From assembly GCA_047615875.1 (NCBI GenBank), contig JBLHGU010000170.1:1-10693 (forward strand): 10,693 nt of DNA, in the 5' to 3' direction. This document shows positions 6,190 to 10,693 of this stretch, piece after piece. The position numbers and the translations under genes were made by a program. The stretch is from JBLHGU01 sp047615875. Lineage in GTDB: Bacteria; Pseudomonadota; Gammaproteobacteria; Arenicellales; CAJQKF01. The notes beneath the pieces are model-generated. The model made no database searches and was not told the DNA's origin. It saw only the letters and a list, made by a program, of their open reading frames with translations. Each line of letters opens with the position of its first letter. Within the stretch, counting starts at the first letter, position 1.

Positions 6190-7287
6190 ATGTCCGACAT
6201 TAATTTCTATCCGTTAACCATTTCTGATGCGCAGGCGGAGACTGATAATGCGGTGTGCATTACCTTTGCAGTACCGGAACAGCAACAGAAAGTTTTTAAC
6301 TTTAAACAGGGACAGTTTCTGACGTTGAAAGCCGTTATTAATGGGGAGGAAATACGGCGCTCCTACTCTATTTGCTCTGGCATTAATGACGGACATATGC
6401 GGGTGGGTATTAAGCGAGTAAAAGATGGTATCTTCTCCAATTATGCTAATGATAATTATAAAGTCGGCGACACCGTTGAGGTAATGCCTCCGCAGGGAAG
6501 TTTTTATACTGAGTTGCATATGGACAACCGAAAGCGTTATATGTGCTTGGCCGTTGGCAGCGGTATCACGCCAATACTGTCAATCATAAAATCAATATTA
6601 ACCACCGAACCAAAAAGCCACATAAGTTTAATCTACGCGAATCGCGGGACTAAGACTGTTATGTTTAAAGAAGAATTGAGCTTTCTCAAGAATCGCTATC
6701 TGAATCGCTTGCAATGGACGAATATTATGAGTCAGGAGGATCAGGGGACAGATATTCTCAATGGCCGCCTTGACATAAAAAAAGGGTATCTCCTGCAAAA
6801 GTATAAGGTAATTGATATCCAAAATACAGATGACGTATTTATTTGTGGACCTGAATCAATGATGTCTGAAGTGTCTCATGGCTTTCGTCTTGAAGGTTTG
6901 CAGGAATCGCAAATTCACTACGAACTTTTTGCCAGCTCTAAGGAAGATTCGGAGGCACGGATGGCAAAGGCTCAGCAACGGGTTAATGACTATAGCGAAC
7001 AAAAGACCACTAAAGTAACCGTTAAGGCTGATGGCCGTGCCATTCAGTTCGAGTTGGCTACAGTAGGTGAAAATATTCTCGATGCAGGCATGAAAAACGG
7101 TATGGAACTGCCATACTCCTGTAAGGCTGGCGTTTGTTCAACCTGCAAAGCAAAATTGGTGCAAGGGCAGGTGGATATGGATGTTTGTCACGGATTAACC
7201 CCGAGTGAAGTGGCTGCGGGATATATTCTATGTTGTCAGGCACACCCAATTTCTGATGAGGTTGTTGTCGATTTTGATCAGCGCTGA
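6190..7287 (+). CDS. paaE: PaaE, NAD(P)H-dependent flavin/[2Fe-2S] reductase of the epoxidase
   Basis: Encodes 365 residues, close to the roughly 356 of E. coli PaaE. AGG at 6180-6182 lies 7 nt before the ATG, and the gap after paaD is 25 nt. PaaE carries electrons from NAD(P)H through flavin and an iron-sulfur cluster to the diiron site of PaaA. Domains run in the order FAD-binding beta barrel (residues about 5-110, with RRSYS at 56-60), nucleotide-binding lobe (115-245, with GSGITPIL at 123-130 and CGPESMM at 219-225), linker, and plant-type ferredoxin domain (275-365). Cluster ligands are C311, C316 and C319 (CKAGVCSTC) and C349 (LCCQAHP). C348 beside it replaces the more usual Ser. All motifs are intact, so the subunit should be functional. 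It closes the epoxidase operon, and a 99-bp gap follows. Confidence 0.95.
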   Translation: MSDINFYPLTISDAQAETDNAVCITFAVPEQQQKVFNFKQGQFLTLKAVINGEEIRRSYSICSGINDGHMRVGIKRVKDGIFSNYANDNYKVGDTVEVMPPQGSFYTELHMDNRKRYMCLAVGSGITPILSIIKSILTTEPKSHISLIYANRGTKTVMFKEELSFLKNRYLNRLQWTNIMSQEDQGTDILNGRLDIKKGYLLQKYKVIDIQNTDDVFICGPESMMSEVSHGFRLEGLQESQIHYELFASSKEDSEARMAKAQQRVNDYSEQKTTKVTVKADGRAIQFELATVGENILDAGMKNGMELPYSCKAGVCSTCKAKLVQGQVDMDVCHGLTPSEVAAGYILCCQAHPISDEVVVDFDQR

Positions 7288-7386
7288 GGGAGTATTTTTT
7301 AGCTCTTAGAAAGTAGCTTTGGAAACCACAGACGTCGTTGTGTAGACTGGACGGGTTTCAACTCACTTTTATGGTCAAAATAGAGT

Positions 7387-8322
7387 ATGCGAGAAGATAG
7401 TTTGACAGATTCAAGGCAGCGGCAACAGTTAATAGTCAAGCACATCAACAAGACCAGCATTAGCTGTACATCGATGGTGGTGACAGTGTTTGGCGATGTG
7501 GTTTCACAGCATGGTGGATGGATTTGGCTGGGTAGCTTGATCAATGCTCTTGGACCATTTGGGTTTAATGAGCGATTAGTGCGCACAGCTGTCTATCGCT
7601 TATTGAAAAATGACTGGTTAAAAGTCAATAAGGTGGGCCGACGGAGTTATTACTGTTTTACAGAAACAGCCAAGGGTCATTACGACAAAGCCGCTCGGAG
7701 AATTTACACCTCTGAACAGCCCGACTGGGACGGTAGTTGGATATTGGTGGCACCACTATTTATCGCGGAGGAGAAGAAAGAAGTATTCCGTAAAAGCTTA
7801 ATTTGGCAGGGGTTTAATACATTGGTGTCGGGTATGTTTGCGCACCCCTCATCGGATCGCACATCGTTGGATGAAATAATCTATGAGCAGGATTTGATAG
7901 GAGACGTTGCGGTACTGTCAGCCAAGACAGAGGATTTCCACTCTCAGGCAGCGATAAAAAAGCTGGTAAAAAATCGCTGGAATTTATCGGAGCTTGAGGT
8001 GTTTTACAATGAGTTTCTCAATTTTTACCGGCCGTTATGCCAACAAGTTGCGGCCAAGCGCCCAAATGCTTCAGATAGCTTCTTATTGCGGGCACTGCTA
8101 ATCCATGATTACCGTCGTATTTTACTTCGAGACCCCGATTTGCCCGAAGCCATGTTACCCCATGGTTGGGTGGGTCATGAGGCCTATGATTTAGTTAAGC
8201 GAGTCTACAAAGTGCTGGTAAATTGCTCCATGGACTACATTCAGCAGGGTCTGGAAAATGCCCAAGGCGCATTGCCTAAGGCCAATTCGCTATTTTTTAC
8301 CCGCTTTGGCGGATTGGATTAG
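7387..8322 (+). CDS. paaX: PaaX, phenylacetyl-CoA-responsive transcriptional repressor
   Basis: Encodes 311 residues; E. coli PaaX has about 316. PaaX represses paa promoters, and phenylacetyl-CoA releases it from DNA. The N-terminal winged-helix domain is at about residues 28-95, with SQHGGWIWLGSL, NERLVRTAVYRLLKNDW (61-77) as recognition region and the wing VGRRSYYCFTETAKG. The central and C-terminal parts carry the family markers EQPDWDGSWILV, KSLIWQGFNTLVSGMFAHP, LLIHDYRRILLRDPDLPEAMLP and the terminal LFFTRFGGLD, ending some 13 residues short of the E. coli protein. The start is not secure. The ATG at 7387 has AGAG only 1 nt away. An internal ATG at 7474 (M30) would leave the DNA-binding domain mostly intact, but the longer form matches E. 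coli better. The gene lies 99 bp after paaE on the same strand without an obvious terminator or promoter between, so it may be co-transcribed. Confidence 0.94.
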   Translation: MREDSLTDSRQRQQLIVKHINKTSISCTSMVVTVFGDVVSQHGGWIWLGSLINALGPFGFNERLVRTAVYRLLKNDWLKVNKVGRRSYYCFTETAKGHYDKAARRIYTSEQPDWDGSWILVAPLFIAEEKKEVFRKSLIWQGFNTLVSGMFAHPSSDRTSLDEIIYEQDLIGDVAVLSAKTEDFHSQAAIKKLVKNRWNLSELEVFYNEFLNFYRPLCQQVAAKRPNASDSFLLRALLIHDYRRILLRDPDLPEAMLPHGWVGHEAYDLVKRVYKVLVNCSMDYIQQGLENAQGALPKANSLFFTRFGGLD

Positions 8323-8692
8323 TAGAGCAGTGGCAGGAGCTTTCGGCTGACATATCAATGAGAGATTACATCATCATTACTGTAGGGATGATGTATCCAA
8401 ACTAACAAGGACAATGTTTTGATATTGATTATTATCGCAATTAAAATATAGATTTAGTAAGCGAAAAATATGAGCCTTACGGCTTACTAGATCTAGAAAT
8501 TGATGAAGCGATTCGCAAAGAAAGCAAGAATTCTACGGCTTATTTGGTGGTTGGCTACATGATATTCAACTCCATTAAATAGTTCTACCAACCCTATCAA
8601 ACGGCGGGTAAAGATATAGTGACCGATCTCAGTCATTTCAGCGGTATAACGGCAGTCATTCAAATTGGCGCTCAAACAGAGATGCGATACTA
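8323..8692. other. Gap of 370 bp between paaX and the fusion gene
   Basis: No intact gene is seen. The gap holds a 9-bp-stem inverted repeat (8367-8395) and, from about 8445 to the next start codon, a plus-strand frame that looks coding but is broken by stops. Both are listed separately. The opposite-strand open frame at 8493-8675 (60 codons) matches nothing I recognise and is treated as a shadow. No clear sigma-70 promoter was found for the downstream gene, although the stretch at 8415-8460 is AT-rich. Confidence 0.6.
8367..8395. repeat. Inverted repeat with 9-bp arms downstream of paaX
   Basis: TACATCATC (8367-8375) and GATGATGTA (8387-8395) are exact reverse complements around an 11-nt loop. 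The position 45 bp after the paaX stop suggests an mRNA 3' hairpin, but the following bases (TCCAAACTAAC) contain no T tract, so it is not a classic intrinsic terminator. It could instead be an operator for the downstream gene. Confidence 0.55.
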
Positions 8693-8693
8693 A
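8445..8693 (+). pseudogene. Possible remnant of an unidentified small gene upstream of the fusion gene
   Basis: The frame read from 8445 runs open for 45 codons to a TAG at 8580-8582, and then for another 36 codons to a TAA at 8691-8693. That TAA overlaps the next gene's ATG as TAATG. Codon choice looks coding-like, with peptides such as YGLLDLEIDEAIRKESK and, after the stop, FYQPYQTAGKDIVTDL. No ATG start with a ribosome binding site is visible at the 5' end, and a further TAA lies in frame at 8442. I do not recognise the product. It may be a decayed gene that was once translationally coupled to the downstream enzyme. It may equally be chance open frame, so confidence is low. Confidence 0.25.
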
Positions 8694-10693
8694 TGATACC
8701 TCCTGTGAAACTTTTTAAACATGGCGCTATCGCTGTTATCAGCATCGATAACCCTCCGGTAAATGCACTGTCTCAAACGGTACGCCGAGGCATTGCCAAT
8801 TGTTTGCGCGATGCAGAAATTGATGGAGATGTCAGTGCTATTGTGCTGGCTTGTCAAGGTAGGACCTTTATTGCTGGTGCGGATATTTCCGAGTTTGGCA
8901 AACCCCCATTAGAGCCTCACTTGCCAGAAGTATTGCAAAACCTGGATCAGTGTAAAAAGCCTGTAGTTGCGGCACTGTTTGGCACTGCATTAGGGGGTGG
9001 TTTTGAACTGGCCTTGTCCTGCCATTATCGAGTAGGCATTACAGGCACAAAAGTGGGCTTACCAGAAGTGACGCTGGGGTTAATTCCTGGTGCAGGTGGA
9101 ACGCAGTTATTACCACGAATTGCGGGCGTTGAAACAGCGCTTGAAATGATTACCTCTGGAAAATTAGTAACAGTTGATAGGCTATTGGAGCTGAAGATTA
9201 TTGACCAACTGGTTGAGGGAGACCTGCTAGAAAATGCGATTAGTTACGCCAAGTCAATGGTTGATAAAGGTCAAGGTGCGCGCCCGGTTTCTCAAATCGT
9301 GATAGATAAATCAGCTAATCATGCCGCGCTGTTTGACGAATGGCGTGCGAAAATGGCGAGGACCGCTCGCGGTCAAATAGCACCGCAACATTGCGTTACG
9401 TCTATAGAGAATGCAGTGCGGTTACCGTTTCCTGAAGGATTGAAAAAAGAACGGGAAATGTTCCTCGAATGCCGCAGTTCATCACAATCAAGGGCCATGC
9501 GACATGCTTTCTTCGCCGAACGACAATCGTCCAAACCAACCGGCATAAATAACGACGTAGCAGCCCTGGCCATACACTCTGTCGGTGTTATTGGCGCTGG
9601 CACTATGGGTGGCGGTATTGCCATGTGTTTTTCTAGCGCGGGTATTCCCGTAACAATACTGGAGATGGGCGAAGGAAACTTGCAGCGTGGGCTCGATGGC
9701 ATTCGAAGTCGTTATCAGAAAAATGTAACAAGCGGTCGCATCAGCCAACAACAGTGTGATAGTTTTGTCGGCAATATTCAGGGTACCTGTGATTATAAAG
9801 ACTTAGCTAATGTCGATTTAGTGGTGGAGGCAGCCTTCGAAGATATGGCGATTAAACATCAAATTTTTGCGCGTTTAGATGAGGCGTGTAAACCTGAAAC
9901 CATACTGGCAACCAACACTTCTTATCTAGATGTTGATGAGATAGCTCGAGCGACCAACCGTCCTAATAAAGTACTCGGTATGCATTTCTTTAGTCCGGCG
10001 AATATCATGAAATTGCTTGAAGTAGTCCGCGCGGAGAAAACTGACGAACAAACCCTAATTACAGGAATGGCCATTGGTAAACTCATCGGAAAAACAACCG
10101 TCTCTGTGGGTGTCTGTTATGGCTTTGTCGGCAATCGGATGTATTCTTGCTATGGTCGTGAAGCACAAATGCTCCTACTTGAGGGGGCAACGCCAGAACA
10201 GATAGACCACGCCATGAAAATCTGGGGCATGGCCATGGGACCGCTGGCAGTCAACGACCTTTCTGGTATTGATATCGCCTACAAGGCGCGACGTGAAAAT
10301 CCAAATCTCCCCGACGATCCGTGCTACTTTAAAGCGGCAGACCTAATGGTAGAATCGGGTCGGCTGGGGCAGAAAACCGGTGCGGGGTTTTATCGCTACG
10401 AGCAAGAAAGTGGAAATAAAGTAGTAGATCAAGACGTCCTAAACATTATCCGCACTGAAGCAGAAAAACTCGGCATTAGACAACGTGTTGGCCTTAATGG
10501 TGAGGGTATTAGCGATGAAGAAATCCAAAATAGGCTGATCTTAGCTCTTATTAACGAAGGTGCACGAATCCTCGAAGAAGGAATCGTCACCCGGGCCAGT
10601 GACATTGATGTTATCTGGATTAATGGTTATGGCTTTCCAAGATTCCGTGGTGGCCCAATGTGTTATGCCGACGAAGTCGGTTTACAGAATGTA
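8693..10693 (+). CDS. FadB/FadJ-type fusion: enoyl-CoA hydratase plus 3-hydroxyacyl-CoA dehydrogenase (3' end missing)
   Basis: The frame is open for 667 codons from ATG 8693 to the window edge. Family members have about 690-720 residues, so only a short tail is missing. The start overlaps TAA of an upstream frame (TAATG), with a weak AGAG at 8678-8681. Residues 1-180 form a crotonase domain with GADISEF, both catalytic glutamates E105 (ALGGGFELA) and E125 (GLPEVTLG), and IPGAGGTQLLPR. After a linker comes the dehydrogenase: NAD-binding GVIGAGTMGGG (298-308), S410 (ATNTS), catalytic pair H431 and E443 (GMHFFSPANIMKLLEV), and C-terminal-domain motifs GFVGNRM (477-483), GAGFYRYE and NGYGFPRFRGGPM. 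The reaction is hydration of a 2-enoyl-CoA followed by NAD-dependent oxidation to 3-oxoacyl-CoA. Because stand-alone paaF and paaH are absent here, it probably handles dehydroadipyl-CoA and 3-hydroxyadipyl-CoA (inference). A general fatty-acid beta-oxidation role is the alternative. Confidence 0.9.
   Translation, partial: MIPPVKLFKHGAIAVISIDNPPVNALSQTVRRGIANCLRDAEIDGDVSAIVLACQGRTFIAGADISEFGKPPLEPHLPEVLQNLDQCKKPVVAALFGTALGGGFELALSCHYRVGITGTKVGLPEVTLGLIPGAGGTQLLPRIAGVETALEMITSGKLVTVDRLLELKIIDQLVEGDLLENAISYAKSMVDKGQGARPVSQIVIDKSANHAALFDEWRAKMARTARGQIAPQHCVTSIENAVRLPFPEGLKKEREMFLECRSSSQSRAMRHAFFAERQSSKPTGINNDVAALAIHSVGVIGAGTMGGGIAMCFSSAGIPVTILEMGEGNLQRGLDGIRSRYQKNVTSGRISQQQCDSFVGNIQGTCDYKDLANVDLVVEAAFEDMAIKHQIFARLDEACKPETILATNTSYLDVDEIARATNRPNKVLGMHFFSPANIMKLLEVVRAEKTDEQTLITGMAIGKLIGKTTVSVGVCYGFVGNRMYSCYGREAQMLLLEGATPEQIDHAMKIWGMAMGPLAVNDLSGIDIAYKARRENPNLPDDPCYFKAADLMVESGRLGQKTGAGFYRYEQESGNKVVDQDVLNIIRTEAEKLGIRQRVGLNGEGISDEEIQNRLILALINEGARILEEGIVTRASDIDVIWINGYGFPRFRGGPMCYADEVGLQNV

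Noticed and set aside
7278..7300. Palindrome TCAGCGCTGA at the paaE stop followed by TATTTTTT, a possible terminator
   Set aside because: A hairpin would have only about 3 bp of stem once a loop is allowed, and the T run is separated by GGGAG. It does not meet intrinsic-terminator form.
8493..8675. 60-codon open frame on the minus strand in the paaX-fusion gap
   Set aside because: No recognisable motif, no visible ribosome binding site, and it mirrors a better coding-like plus-strand frame.
8694..8732. TGATAC at 8694-8699 with CTATCG 27 bp later, resembling the paaA operator
   Set aside because: The right half matches only 4 of 6 positions and the pair lies within the start of the fusion gene's coding sequence.

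Overview
The window is a phenylacetic acid (PAA) catabolic island, almost certainly from a gammaproteobacterium. The proteins resemble the E. coli and Pseudomonas Paa proteins in length and motif order, there is a dedicated PaaX repressor, and the base composition is moderate (high-40s % G+C by eye). Genus was not determined. The gene order differs from the E. coli layout (paaZ / paaABCDEFGHIJK / paaXY).

Layout. 1-132: last 43 codons of paaZ (+). 173-766: paaY (-), convergent with paaZ. 767-954: divergent paaY/paaG control region with two inverted repeats. 955-3414: tight paaG-paaI-paaJ operon (+). 3415-3561: promoter region of the second operon, with a perfect -10 box flanked by a 7-bp inverted repeat with 27 bp between its arms, read here as the PaaX operator. 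3562-7287: paaABCDE (+), the multicomponent phenylacetyl-CoA epoxidase. 7387-8322: paaX (+). 8323-8692: 370 bp with a 9-bp-stem inverted repeat and a degraded-looking reading frame. 8693-end: a FadB/FadJ-type fusion of enoyl-CoA hydratase and 3-hydroxyacyl-CoA dehydrogenase (+), cut by the window edge.

How the genes work together. PaaABCE (with PaaD as maturation factor) epoxidises the ring of phenylacetyl-CoA. PaaG isomerises the epoxide to oxepin-CoA. PaaZ opens the ring and oxidises the aldehyde. PaaJ thiolase cleaves 3-oxo-5,6-dehydrosuberyl-CoA, and later 3-oxoadipyl-CoA to acetyl-CoA and succinyl-CoA. PaaG also isomerises the C6 product, and a hydratase (PaaF) plus a dehydrogenase (PaaH) are then needed. 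No stand-alone paaF or paaH is present, and the terminal ECH-HAD fusion is the obvious local candidate for both steps. PaaI and PaaY are thioesterases that clear dead-end CoA esters. PaaX is the phenylacetyl-CoA-responsive repressor. The ligase PaaK, which makes phenylacetyl-CoA, is not in the window.

No wholly new system is visible. The points most worth checking are the PaaX-type operator with a TGATAC core, the fusion in place of paaF/paaH, and the degraded frame that runs into the fusion gene's start.
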